DNA of 64,000 nt, taken from positions 8,359,501 to 8,423,500 of the forward strand of contig CM076945.1 in the NCBI GenBank assembly GCA_039566865.1. Reading direction: 5' to 3'. The translations under genes were made by a program, and so were the position numbers. This stretch comes from Aurelia coerulea (lineage: Eukaryota; Cnidaria; Scyphozoa; Semaeostomeae; Ulmaridae). Positions 22,918 through 35,700 of the stretch are shown piece by piece. The notes beneath the pieces were generated by a model. The model was not told the origin of the DNA. It worked only from the letters and a program-made list of their open reading frames with translations, and ran no database searches. How positions within the stretch are numbered: the stretch's first letter is position 1; the number at the start of each line of letters is the position of its first letter.

Positions 22918-23362
22918 ATGCCTAACCAATGCGTTGCAGCTGGCTGTGGAAGTTTACCAGATTTAAAAAACAGGATCGTACGATCGTACTCCAGCTAATT
23001 CCATTTCATGGCGATGAACGACCTGCTGCTAAGAAAAGAAGAAGGCAATGGGTGGATTTTGTGAAGCTGAAGCGAGCGAAATGGGAAGCAACTGCCAGCT
23101 TGACCCTGTGCTCCAAGCATTTCAAGGCAGATGAATTCATCAGGAAAGGAGCATCAATTATTTGGAGGGCCAAAGAGAGGCAATAATTCCCAGATTAGAA
23201 CGAGATGAAATTGGAGTCACACATCTGCTTTATGCAGGCTTTGGATTGGAAGGATATCCATTATCAAATATCAACAGATCAAACAACGCCACCGTTTCAT
23301 TCACAGTTGTTCATTCAAATTCATTCAGTCATTCAAATGGTATGAACAAGCACTGTCTGTAG
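22918..23362 (+). pseudogene. frameshifted THAP-domain fragment
   Basis: The THAP domain is a C2CH zinc-finger DNA-binding module found in host factors and in P-element and Kolobok-type transposases. An ATG at 22918 opens with MPNQCVAAGCGSLPDLKN, the canonical first THAP Cys pair (C-x4-C). The frame then shifts by the stretch from 22980. The second frame supplies IPFHGDERPAAKKRRRQWVD followed by the final LCSKHF. A further shift near 23165 leads to a frame carrying IIPRLERDEIGV. At least two frameshifts in about 250 bp point to a pseudogene or transposon relic. Confidence 0.75.
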
Positions 23363-26300
23363 TGTATGAGGTAAGAATTGTTATCGTTTGCTATTCTTTA
23401 TTTCTGTGTGATAGAAACTTTATCTTACTGTTTTGGGGTAGAAATAGTTTAGGCTTGGTGGCATAAAGTGAAGTGAGATGTTTATCTATTCTGATAAATA
23501 ACATAATTTGTGTTCTTGTTGTGGAATGTGGATTACAACAACATCCAGTTCTGTTAAGTTTTGAGGAAAGATCTTCCATTACCATTCCCTTGAACTTGGC
23601 GATCTTACTCTTAATTTCTTGCTTACTGTAGTCCAATCTATACTCACTGTTACAAAATGAGAGACTGCACCTTTACACTGATTTTGAACACTAACACTGA
23701 GATTTTTTTGAGCAATTTCAAATATTTTAGATATGCAAATGGTCTTTCCATACATGCAGTCACATGAAGTAATCCACTGTTAATTCTGATTATGTTTGTT
23801 TCTTTCCTTTGTTAGTTCATCAACCTTGTCACATCTATGGCATAGAACACTGACATATCTTTGACTGATGAGCAGCAATAGAAAAATGGCTTGCTTACAA
23901 TGGCAATTGACCAGAACTTATCATATTTTACAGTTGCGGTCAAGGAGTTAAACTCTGACAGTTATGACTTTGATGTGGCAGAGCAATGCATTTGACATGG
24001 TGCACAAGATATGCAAATCTTGACATTTTTGGTGTATTTCTTAGGGGTCATCAACAAACAGTTTTTTTTGTGACAGTTAATGGCATTGGGCCATTAACAG
24101 CTCAACACCCCTTCAATCTTGGACCACTAGATTTATCATCAAATTCATTCATGTTGTGAGCCTACCACCATTAGCACCATTACCACCACTCCTTTTAAAA
24201 TAATATGCATAGCGTTTGGGACAAAGCCAGAGGCAATTTCTTCAGTCAGATCACAATTAAGTAGTGTAAACTGCCTGAATACCAATGGTTACCAGTTAGG
24301 GTCTGCAGGGGAAAATGGCAAGCAACTAAATAAAGTAAGGTAATAAATTACGTTGATGTGAATTAAATTAAAGGCCATTCTCAAGCCAAATGGGTAGGCT
24401 GAGGTGCAATGGGTAATAATGATTGCCAGAGGGTAGACTTAAATCAACATTCAATATTTCAAGAAGTGTGGTTCTAACAGATGTAGCTTGAGAAGACTTG
24501 TATCTCAAGATTTTATGAAATTTATCCATATTTTTGTCTTGCTCATTTTACCACAAAAATTATCCACTTTATCCCAGTAGGGCCAATTCTTTAAAGGTTG
24601 AAAATATTTTTCACTTTTTGTTGCAAAAGTACTATTTTAGCTGAAGCCATCCCCCTAACAGCCCAATTCTGTTGAATGTGATAAAAAATTGTCTGTAAAG
24701 GACCTTTTGCTGTAAATGATATCTTTAACTAGCAAAGTAAATTCTACACTCTGGAATGTATCGTATTGCTACAGAACAATTGTTGATGGAGATTTATGAA
24801 CTTATTTTCCTAAATTCTCAAAATAAATTTAGGAACAATCGAGAGAAGATTATTTCTGGATCTGTTTGACCTCTGAGATCATGAGCACATAAGAAGATGA
24901 AATTTAGGGGGGAGGGGGGGGGGCTGCCAGATAAAAAAGATAATGTATATTGTTTATGAAAATTCTGCCCGACTCGTGACAAGATCAATTTTTGCCTGAT
25001 TATGGTTGGTTTTGGTGAACTTTTCAAATATTGGGGGCTGTAGCCCCCGCTTCCTGCACTTGTATCTAAGAAAATGTGTCATATTTCCCAATTCTTGCTT
25101 TTCCTCACTTACCGAGTGTCTAGAATCATTTCGGAAAAAGATTGCCACATATAAGGTCAATGTTTCAGAAATTGTCTTGTCATTCAATTCACAGAAACAG
25201 GAGGGTTTTGTTGTTTTGATAAACACGAGTTTCACATAATTGAGTTATTCAAAGTAGACAAATATTTTTTCATTTGAATGTGAAGAATGTGAAAGTCATT
25301 ATTTTTGTCTTTGCCTTTATTTGTACATTCCTTCTACTACAACATTATGTGCTTGGCATTGTCCACTCAGGAATCTAAAAAAACAACATACGTTTTTATA
25401 AATCGATAACAGCCTGGTGCTATCTACATGCCAAATAATAGGCTCCAAACTTGCAGTTTAATAGCATTGTATTTCGGCTTTGAAAATTTGACCCCAATAC
25501 GTAGATTACTTTCTTTGGCAAACGATAAAGTTGCTTCAAACTGGGTGAAGTGTTATTGGAGCCTGCATGTGCATGCAATATATGCATTGTCAGAAGCCTT
25601 GACCTAAAGACGCAGTGTTCTTTCATTTCTTTTCCGATGTTTGATTTGCTCAATAATAATGGCATTGAATACCGTTGGAAGTATACTTCCCGGAGACTAT
25701 GAAATAACCATATTTGAAAACGGATTACCTCGAATACGCTGCCAATCAAGGAATTACTTTGCTTGCGATTAGATTCCGTCACAACAGTCGATCACAAATG
25801 ATGGCGAACGACGGTCTGCAGAGAGATAGGCCTGTTATCAAACTGTCCCGCAGCTCGGCTTGCCGTCAAGGTTTCTTGCCTTCTTTTGACTTCATGTCAA
25901 TTCTGTTAACGTCCATCTGCTTTGCAAACTATTTGCTGTTGATAAGGATACTAAATACCATCGTTATTAGGTTTTCTTCTCGATAAAACAGCCGAGCAAG
26001 TCCAATCTTCGGTCTCGTGGAAGTACTGTTATCCTGTGTTCACATTAAAAGTTTGCTGAAAGTCAATATATGTGTTCCTGGGTAGGCGTCACTAGTACTC
26101 AGGACTCAGGAGCGCGGTCATGGAACCGACCACGCTGCACAAAATCCGTTGTAAAAGTGGTTTGGAAAATGATTTTCAAATTTTTTTTGGCAGAATAGCA
26201 TTACTTTAATAGTTCTATCAGAAAATGAAATAAAAGTTTTGCGCTGGATGTGCACTTTAAGTTAAAGAAACATGTAATTACATCCACCCTTTTAAAGATT

Positions 26301-26480
26301 TGAGCCCTTTGCTTACCAGTGCGCCAGCAAAAGGATGCAAACCATGGTTTGTTCTCAGCGAGTTCTTTCTGAATGCTAAGCATGCAGCTGTCTTAGGACT
26401 GCTCACAGGCTAGACATTCCTGGCAATTAACTTCATGTACAAGCACTGGCAGCAAATGACTGAAATATAGGCACACCTCT
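23363..26480. other. intergenic, no gene recognised
   Basis: Only short ORFs without recognisable domains. A G-rich run lies at 24907-24921. Part of the GPR137 3' untranslated region must lie just left of 26505 on the minus strand, but its end cannot be placed. Confidence 0.45.
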
Positions 26481-26504
26481 TCTTGCAGCAACTGCCATTC
26501 CAAG

Positions 26505-26733
26505 TTAATCCAATTCCTGTGATTGACCCACTGGTTTGTATGGGTTGCTGCCAGCAGAAGAGAACAACATTGGAGGGGTCGTGCCTCTCACATGTGGGCT
26601 TGGAAAGCTTCTACTCTGAGCATTGTAACTGCTACCCCCTGTTGGTATTGAGCCGTAGGAGGATATTCTCTTGTAGCTTGCTTGATCATTGACACTGTAT
26701 GTCCGACGACCAATGCCAGGTATGTCGAGAAGA
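26505..26733 (-). CDS. GPR137: GPR137 exon 8 (C-terminus, stop)
   Basis: Acceptor TTTCCATCAG. Joins exon 7 in phase and encodes 75 residues starting LLDIPGIGRRTYSVNDQ, rich in Ser, Gly and Pro, ending QSQELD then TAA at 26505-26507. Not conserved with vertebrates; supported by frame, phase and a stop at a sensible length. Confidence 0.82.
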
Positions 26734-29700
26734 CTGATGGAAAAATTGAACTGTGTCAGACCAAGGTGAGGATGGAGAGCATAGGCTCCAAACCTTTAAA
26801 AAGGCTATGGTGTAAAGTTCAGTGATCTATTTCTTTGAACTGAATGACTTCAAACAAACTTTAGCTATTTCCCTTCAATTCTACCGTTGGACTTTTCGGA
26901 AATCTCCAATATTGTCAGAATTAGAGTGTTTTTCTTCTTTTTCAAGAATCCAAGAAAAATTTTCAAAAAAACTTAAAACCATCGTACTTTCTAAACTGTT
27001 TGACTCAACAGGAAATAATTTCGAAGAAACCCATAGTTTATGGATGTCTACAATATGGTATCAAGCAAAAGTCTGTCACTCATCTGGTTTATGATTTAGA
27101 AATTTGATGACGTCACATCCTCAAATGATTTGAAATGTAAGATACTCTGTATTTTCGAAAAATATTCAAATTTCTAGAAAGTCCAACAGTAGAATCATAG
27201 ATAAGTATCTAAAGTTTCTTTCAAGCATTCAATCAGAAGAAATAGATCACTGAATTTTACACCCACCTTTTTACACCGAGTTAAAGATTTGGAAACTATG
27301 CTAAGGTGGAGTGAAGTTGCAGTATTTATTGATGGGCAAATCACTACAACATCTCGTTCATTTCCATAATAAATCCTGAAGAATCTCTAAAATCTCAAAA
27401 GGTCCCAGAAATCTCCAGCAACAAATGATCCTCGAAATCTCAAAAATCTTCGAAAATCTGAAAATTGAAAAATTTTCAAAAATGTTGAAATCTCAAAAAA
27501 TCTACAAAAAGATCTCAAAAAGCCTACTCGCTGGATTCGCTCGGAAAAGATCCTGCATGCTATTCCCCTCGGGATCAATTTAGAATGAAATCCAAGCTAC
27601 ACATTGTTCAAATTTAAAGAAAAATTTACGATATCATTGCCTAAATATTTATTCTAAAACTATTCAGTGTTGCGGATTGGTTGGACTCAGCTGAGAGGCT
27701 CTTCCGGAATTTCATTCCTCTCAATGGAAAACATCTTTGACCATTTCATAAATGGCAACTTGGGATTAGCAGACGTATTTCGGAGGATATGAAGAGAGCT
27801 CTGCGAATTTCTCGAGAAAATTTCGCTCAAATATTGAGGAGATAGACTATTTAATGCCTTAAATACCATGATTTTGGTCTCGAAACCAATCAATTCCTCA
27901 ACTGTTTGCCAGCCAAGACTTTTAACTAGGGGCACGGCTGAGGCATTAAAACGATTACCAATGATTATTCTAGCAGCCCTGTTTTCGGCTTTTTTCAGTG
28001 GAACTATAACAACTCCAAACAGAGCAACAATATCGAAAGTGCGGTTCCACAACACTTCTGTACAAATCAGTTAAGGAATTGGAAGGGACGAGGCTCTCAG
28101 CATATATCAGAAAACCAATAGCTCTCGAAACTTTCGACGAAGAATTCAGGATAGGGGTGTCCAGGTTACTTTTTTGGGTCTAAAATTTTGGCAAGGATTA
28201 TTGTTTTGTGTCAATCGTTTGTACTGGCTTTTTGGGTTCCTGAAATTCTGGCTTACTTTTTGGGTCTCAAATACGAGAAAACGTAAAAAAAATGCGAAAA
28301 ATATAATTTACAAACAAAAATTAAAACCAAGTAACATTACATTACAAAATCAAAAAAACTTTAATATCCAAATACGTAATGAGAAATCTAATCAGTTAGG
28401 CCAGTTAGGGCACTTTTCTACAGATTTAAGATACTGACTTCATAAATTTTGGGTATGTAAGGTCAGAAAAAATTGTTGCGGTCTATTTTCATGCTACAAA
28501 TCATCTTTTTGGGTTGATGCGTTGTACCTCAGCCTAAGCACCCCTATCCTAAATATACCTGAGTACCCCCCCCCCTGGGTTTGTACGCTAAGGTATGTTG
28601 TCTTTTCAACTACCTCTAAACTATCTTCCTGAATTTTAAGGTCCAATTTTTTATTGGAGTAGTTGAGAGAATTCTGTTTAGAACAAATGAGCATAGAGTG
28701 GGTTTTTGCGACATTTTGCAATATTTTGTTCTCCTTCAACCAAGATTCAATATTGTGTTCTTGGTTCTATTTATGGTGACCGACATGAAACTTTAACAGC
28801 AGTAAGGGTAGCATTTTCCTGGAAAATCGTGTTCATGCTCAAGAATGAGAAAGCTCACTTTGCATTAATAGATTCATTCAGAAGAAATTGGAAATCCAAA
28901 ACAAACAACTCCCTTAGTGTTTTTGCTCAATTAGCGAGTCGTAGCTAAGTAAAAATACAGATACAAGAAGGGTAACTCTTTACAACGATTTGCAAAAATG
29001 ATGAGCTCAGGCTTCGCTGACGAAATAAATAAACCACAACATACCCTGCAAAACTAGGAGGAGTAATTCCTGTCGAAATGTCATCATCTGAGTCATATCT
29101 TCGAGGATTATTAAAGAAATACGATTTGCTGTTGAAGCTATCCGATGTTATACCAGAAGTAGCCTGCAATGAAAAAAGGACTACTTGAAAACGAAGGTCA
29201 CTTGATATCCTTCATGTTCTCACTTCCATTTCACATTTATAAATTTCATCTACATCAAAATTTGTTCAGATAGGTGGCTATCTCTCGATGTATGATGTAC
29301 GAAATGAAACATAGGTAGTATCGCATAGTGCTGCAATTTGGTACCAGGTACGAAATATAACACAATTTGGTACCTGGTACCAAATTGTAGCACCATGATG
29401 CGCTAGTTCCTATGTCTCATTTCGTACCTCATACATCGAGCGATAGCCAGATGGGTGTTGCGTTTACACTAGACGCAAGCTATCCGCACGAATTTGAGAG
29501 CGGGTATTAGTTTACCTAGTAAAATGGATTAAATTAGTTCAGATAGCTATCTGGTACAGTGTTAACGGTTTTATCGGGATAAATTTTATTCACATCCATT
29601 ATGAGGTTAATTTTGATCAACGAGGAGGCTCTTTCAATAAAGGGCATTCAAACTCATCGGTCATGAAAGTGGAGCTAACTCCCGTTCCTTTACAAAAACT

Positions 29701-32700
29701 TCAAGAATGGCTGTATTCGCAAATTGAATCATACTTTCATCAATATGCTGATCATTCTTCGTCAGTGCAAGTGATCAGTACATCCCCCCCCCTTATTCGT
29801 TATTTCAGCTACGTTGCGGTTTCAACAACGAATAGCAACTCAATTAATGTGCTCTGACAATTTACTTCAACTGCGAACGAGAAGCAGGTTATGTCGAGAG
29901 TCTTTGATGATTGTACTTATCGTGTTCTGGGTGAGCCAGAAGAAAGTTCCCACTTTTGAAAATTCGTAGCACCACGAGTACTTCATGGATTTGAATGATT
30001 CAAATTCTAGTTAAAAGCCAAAAGATCGAAGTACTTTTGTGATTTTTCTCGTCTTCTTACGAGCATTACAAATATAGGTAAATTCAGCTTTACAAAAACT
30101 TCATGGTTGCAAAATGACTGAAAAAGGGCCTAAAACACTTGATCAAATCGTTAGGACTCTCCTCACATAGAACAATAAGCACGGGAGTTTCACCTCTCTC
30201 AAGAGTTATGAGACATAGGTTCTCAAACAGATACCAAAAATTTTCAATCCCATGGCAATAAATGTGCAGACGATATCTCTCACCCATGAGGAATTGCATT
30301 TTCTCTGTTGTTGTGAGCGAGGAGTCCTTTATGATTTGATCAAGTATTTTAGGCCTTTTTCAATCATTTTGCAACCACCAAATTTTTGTAAACTTGAATT
30401 TACCAATTGATCCAGTGCTCGTAAGAAAGTGGGAAAAATCCCAAAAATAGTTGAATCTTTTGGCTGTCAAGCAAATATTGATTCCTTCCAATCCGTCCAG
30501 TACTTTTGGTGCAATGAATTTTCAAAAGTGGGAACTTTTTGTGGTTCACCCGGTACTTATCGTGTACTTATCGTGTACTTATCGTGTACTTATCGTGTAC
30601 TTATCGTGTACTTATCGTGTACCTATCATGTACTTATCGTGTACTTATCGTGTACTTATCGTGTACTTATCGTGTACCTATCATGTACTTATCGTGATTG
30701 TACTGGTACTGTTCCTGGCATGATTTTTAATCAGGAGACTGCAGTTATCTGGCAAAGTGTAAACCAAAGGGCAATGTGGATAAACTTTGTACGGCACAGG
30801 ATAAAAGCAAATCAATCCGAACAAATTTTATGCGGATAAGTTTATCCGGCACAGTGTAAACGGACTTAAATCAGTGGCGTTACAGAGACACTTGGCGTTT
30901 GGGGCCCCATTTTGATCCTCCCCGGAGGGATTGATTATCAACGCGAGCGAAGTAAAATCAAGAGAGAGAGGAATTGATTAATCTCAAAGGAAAATTTGCA
31001 AACACCTTCAGAAGAAGGCCCATACGCATACAAAGTTGAGTTTTTACAGGAGAATTTTGTTTGAATTTGATCTGGGAAAAACTGCAGAAAAGATTTGTTT
31101 CCAATTCAGATTTGAAAAAAAAATGAAATTTCGTATCGGGTGAGTCAGAAAAAAGAATCCCCGCTTGAAAGGCCAAGGCTCCATGAGTATCAAAGCAATA
31201 ATATTCATATTGTGTTCAAGTAGTTTCGGTAATTTACCCGGCCTTAATCGGCCCAATCAGCCATTCCTTCCCGTGGATAAGGGTGATTTACTGCAGAAAT
31301 CCCCTTCCAAAAATCTGTAAAAACGAATGAAAACAATGAGCAAACTTTCCTTCCTAAAATTGATGACACTCATATGAATTCATGTATTTGTCCTCTTGGG
31401 AGAATGGAATCCCACTGAATAGGTCATCGATACCAGGAGGAGGACTTGTTCATCCTCTCAAGAGGATAGCACGTGCTAAAGCGTCCACAAGTCATTGCTG
31501 TAAGGCCATTGTAAGGCAGAAATGCAAGGGAAATTTGTTCAAGATTTTGAGCACATTTTGAAGGTTTTTTTGATGAGGCTTTCTCGAGAAAATCCCTCAT
31601 AATCTCAGAATGGAATGGCCGATTTCCGTCAGGTAAATCTTATAGTAGATTTGAACATTTCTACCATTAAACAATTTGTCTTGATATCTAGGGAGCCGTG
31701 ACCTTTCAAATGGGGATTCTTTTTTGTGACTCACCCGGTAGGAGCTGGAAGAACCGAAGAAACTTATACCATACCAAGGATACATATTGAACTTATTGAA
31801 CTGATGCACACGAAGAAACTCATTGATACATACCAATCTATTGGTTGGGCCTCTGACACGAAACAGCCACACGATAGTAAACGTAGGCAGCAGCTCCCAA
31901 ACGAAAAGAATAACACCAAATGATACAAATGCATAATTTTTGGTTGTGTGCTCAATATGGTCTTTCCTCCCAACTTCACCCTGAAAACCAATCATGATAA
32001 CAGAGTTACTAGCGAAAAAAGGATAACTAAAGTGCGTCTCAAATTGGATGTCATGTGAGATTTGCGAAAACGCAAAATTCCTTTGGAAAACACTTCTATT
32101 GTTTTTATTCGCGAGCATTTGCAGGTGACATCTAATTTGAGATACACTATATAGAATGATAACTTGCAGTACATCGTGTGAGTCAGAAAAGAGTTTCCAT
32201 TTTTGAAAATTCATAGCACCAATTTTTCGGTTTTCCTGAAATATTTGACGGCTTTACGGATTTAAGGAACCCCGTACAACTCTCAACACACGACATGAGG
32301 TTAAGGGTTTACGATAATGATGCCATTTTGACTTAACCCTATAATGGTTGGGCTATCGTACACGTCCTATTTATATCGGGGGGGGGGCCAAAAAGCCCCC
32401 TCCCCCCTACATAACTCTTGACTCGTAATAGGCAGGGCAACCAAATTTGGTGTGCCAATACCTGCAGGCATGTACTTTCTATTTTTTTAAATACAGCAAT
32501 TTAAACTAAAAATCAGCCATCAATAATACTAACACCAGCAGTTTTCTTCGTATGGTCAAGAAAAGTGACAAAATGGTCAAAATCAGGAGCAGTGTGACAG
32601 AATCAAATTTGAAGCACAATTTCCATCCAAACATTAGAATTATGATAAAATACATTCAGATAACACGAGCCTAGTCCGTAAAAGAAATTTGCAAAATACT

Positions 32701-35700
32701 GCAATTTCGTTAATTTTTTCACGAAAATTTTGATTCGTGAATTTGTGATTTTGACAGGGTCAGTCCCGAAAATTGTCTCCCTCACCCTCATTGGTCAAAA
32801 TATTTCAATGAAACTTTGCTAGTAGTAGCACGATAGGTAGCTGCGACAATTCATAAAGTTTGATTGCAATAGATTTCCTCATTGCAGAGTTATCAGAAAA
32901 AATGTACTAGGCTCTCGACCAAAATAGGCTAAAAGGGAATAGACATAGCTATATCTGTTGTCTATATAAACAGGCTAAAGAAAACGCCTCCCCGCCCATC
33001 GTTTGTTCAGCTACACAATGAAGCAGCACGTGTCAAGGTTGTCAAATACAATAGATTATTTTTAACGTGACCCGGCCCAGCTTTTAACTATATCGATTCC
33101 CTTCAAACAATAACGACGAGCTTACCTGATCGGATACGTTGATCCACCCAAAATTGAAGGTTGGCATGGAAACAGGTGATACAGCTATTATGTTATAAAC
33201 AGCTCTTGATAAATACAGCAGAGAAATCAATGTGCAAACTGTCACTGCTTGGCAGTATGACACGCCCTACAAGAAATTCATTTATTTATTTATTTTTTCA
33301 TATAATCCAATAAAATGCTATAATACATGTTACGACCTTCACTACTTACAAGAATTACTCTACAATACTACTAGGACCATAACCCCTGAGGCAGCAAAAG
33401 GCTGTGTCTACCCCGAGGGCATTAACATAGAGATAAAAAAACTACTTAAAACTACGCAACTGCAACAACGTACAATAACACATGACAGAAATGTCTTTAA
33501 ATATTATTTAAATGTTATTCAGATGTTATTAGACTCAAGCCATGGTTGTAGGCGAGAGACAGCGACGATCGTTTACAAATCCTTAAATGGTCTGGCACCG
33601 AGGTATCTCTCGAATATCTTTTCAAAGAACTCAACACGGGACACTGTCAAGTTGAGAAACTCTGAGACTGACTTACGCGTCCCTCTTTTTAAAACGAGTA
33701 ATGGGCAAAAGTTATTCTCATATCGTGGTGTGCATCAATGGAACAGTCTTGAACTTGAGGTGGGGTCGGTCGGATTATTTGCCTTCGATGAGGTGCTGCA
33801 TGGAAGTGTGGCATTTCAGGGTGGGCATGGGGTCTGATTTGTTCTGGTCCGGTCTGATTGTGTCCTGCCACTCTCGGGGAAATTGCAATGCATTCATTTC
33901 AATGTTACTTTAGTTTTGTAATTAGATTATTTATTTTCGCTTGCAGATTTCAACTTGTAAATTTTAAATTGAAAATGTTTGCCACGGCCCCCCGAAAAGC
34001 AACCTTTGTCGACGGGGTTACCGTGTTTAAAGAATATGTAAAATGAATGAAAAATGAAATAAGAACGATACCTGAGTATCTTTCATATTAGATGTCAGAT
34101 CGAAAAAAATGGTAAAGAAAAGTAATCAGTAACCATTTTATTTAATTTATAAAAAAAGCTTCAATGAAGTAGACCAAGTTTAGTCAATATCTTTTCCTTG
34201 ATATTTATCCTCCTTGAAGGAAGAGTTTTGGAGCTTCATTTGTTGTTCTGGAAGTTCCTGCCATAGACCCCGGGGGGATACTCCCATTGTGGCCCGACAG
34301 GGGGTCCAGTCAGGGTTAAGAGTTGAAATCTTATAACTGGCCAGGAATCTTGGAATACTGCCAATAGTAGGAGATTGAGAAATTGGGCCATTTGGTAGCC
34401 ATTTGGTAAGACCCTCAAACCGATTGGACCCCCCTGATAATGGGAGTACCCCCCAGGCCATATACATACAGCCAGCAATACACTTGCAATCCCGTTCCCG
34501 CGACAAAAATAAAACTACCATCCTTATGCGGTACCCACCATCGTTCCGACTTGCAAGTCAATGATTGAATTTGATAGAAACAATCAAATAAACAATGATT
34601 GTAGTATGTTTACTCAAATTTACTGGTTACAAGACAGCAACCACAGTAACATAACAGTAAGCTCTTTTCGCATTTTAAACAAAAAACAACGTGGCAGGAT
34701 AAATTTAAATGCGAAAATTCTTCCTTGAAATTGAATTATGGCTGAATTCTCAGTAGGGGTAGGCCCATATTACCCCACCTGGTAAAGAAATAAACATAAA
34801 AAGAACCATCGCTTCAGTGATTTCGGAATAAACGTTTGAAAGACCAAACTCTCACCTCATGTTCATTAACTGGACTAGAAAAGCAAAACAACAGTAGCAG
34901 GAGAAAGTTTATATGGGCTTTGAGATTCTTGCACAGTAGGCCACTCAGTGACGTTATTTTATAAAACGAGTGGAGATACATCTAAGACGAATGTTTTATA
35001 TAAAAGGCGTAAAAAGGTCAGGCAGCTTATTATGCAGACATTAGACATCACAAGAAAAAGCTCAGTAGACCTGAGTAGATCCACTTTGCCCCGTAGACCC
35101 ACATTACCCTACCATACCCTATGGTAAAACAGCACATTTTCACATATGCAGAGAGCACTTGGGATTTCATAAAGATGGTCTTAACAAGAAAGGATATTTC
35201 TATCGAAAACCTCAGTTGATTCACTTTACCCCGTAAACACACATTACCCCACCTACCCTACGGTAAAACAGCACGTTTTCCCGTAATCTAATTGCTCGAT
35301 GCAGGGAGCACTTGGGAGTTAATAAATTTTACAGTTTTGTTTAAGACAAAGCGATTTCTGGTTCTCAAGAATATATTTCACACCTTTATCGTAGCCGACC
35401 ATGTTTTTTCGCTCTCTCTACTTGTTTTGACCATAGTCAGTTTTTTGACTTGTATGAGTGCACGCAAAGGTGTCAAATCTATTCTTCAGAGGCGTAAGTC
35501 GCTTTGTCTTCTCGCATTTTAAGCTGGTCTTAAAAGCAAGGGCGAACTTACAGTTTTGAAAAGACAAAGCGATTTCTGGTTCTGAAGAATATATTTCACA
35601 CCTTCATCGTAGCCGATCATGAGGTTTTGCTCTCTCTATTTGTTTTGACCATAGTCAATATTTTGACTTGTATGAGTGCACGCAAAGGTGTCAAATATAT

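Noticed and set aside
30553..30695. Possible CRISPR array
   Set aside because: Units are 11 bp without spacers, in eukaryotic intron DNA; a minisatellite.
30429..30839. ORF encoding repeated VLIVYLSCTYR
   Set aside because: Reading of the 11-bp minisatellite in open frames; no conserved domain or splice support.
31981..32214. Upstream half of the 205-codon ORF around GPR137 exon 6
   Set aside because: Intronic read-through including a MITE; exon limits are set by splice sites and homology.
33232..33400. N-terminal part of the 201-codon plus-strand ORF
   Set aside because: Overlaps GPR137 exon 5 on the other strand and has no LINE similarity; only the later part is a LINE fragment.
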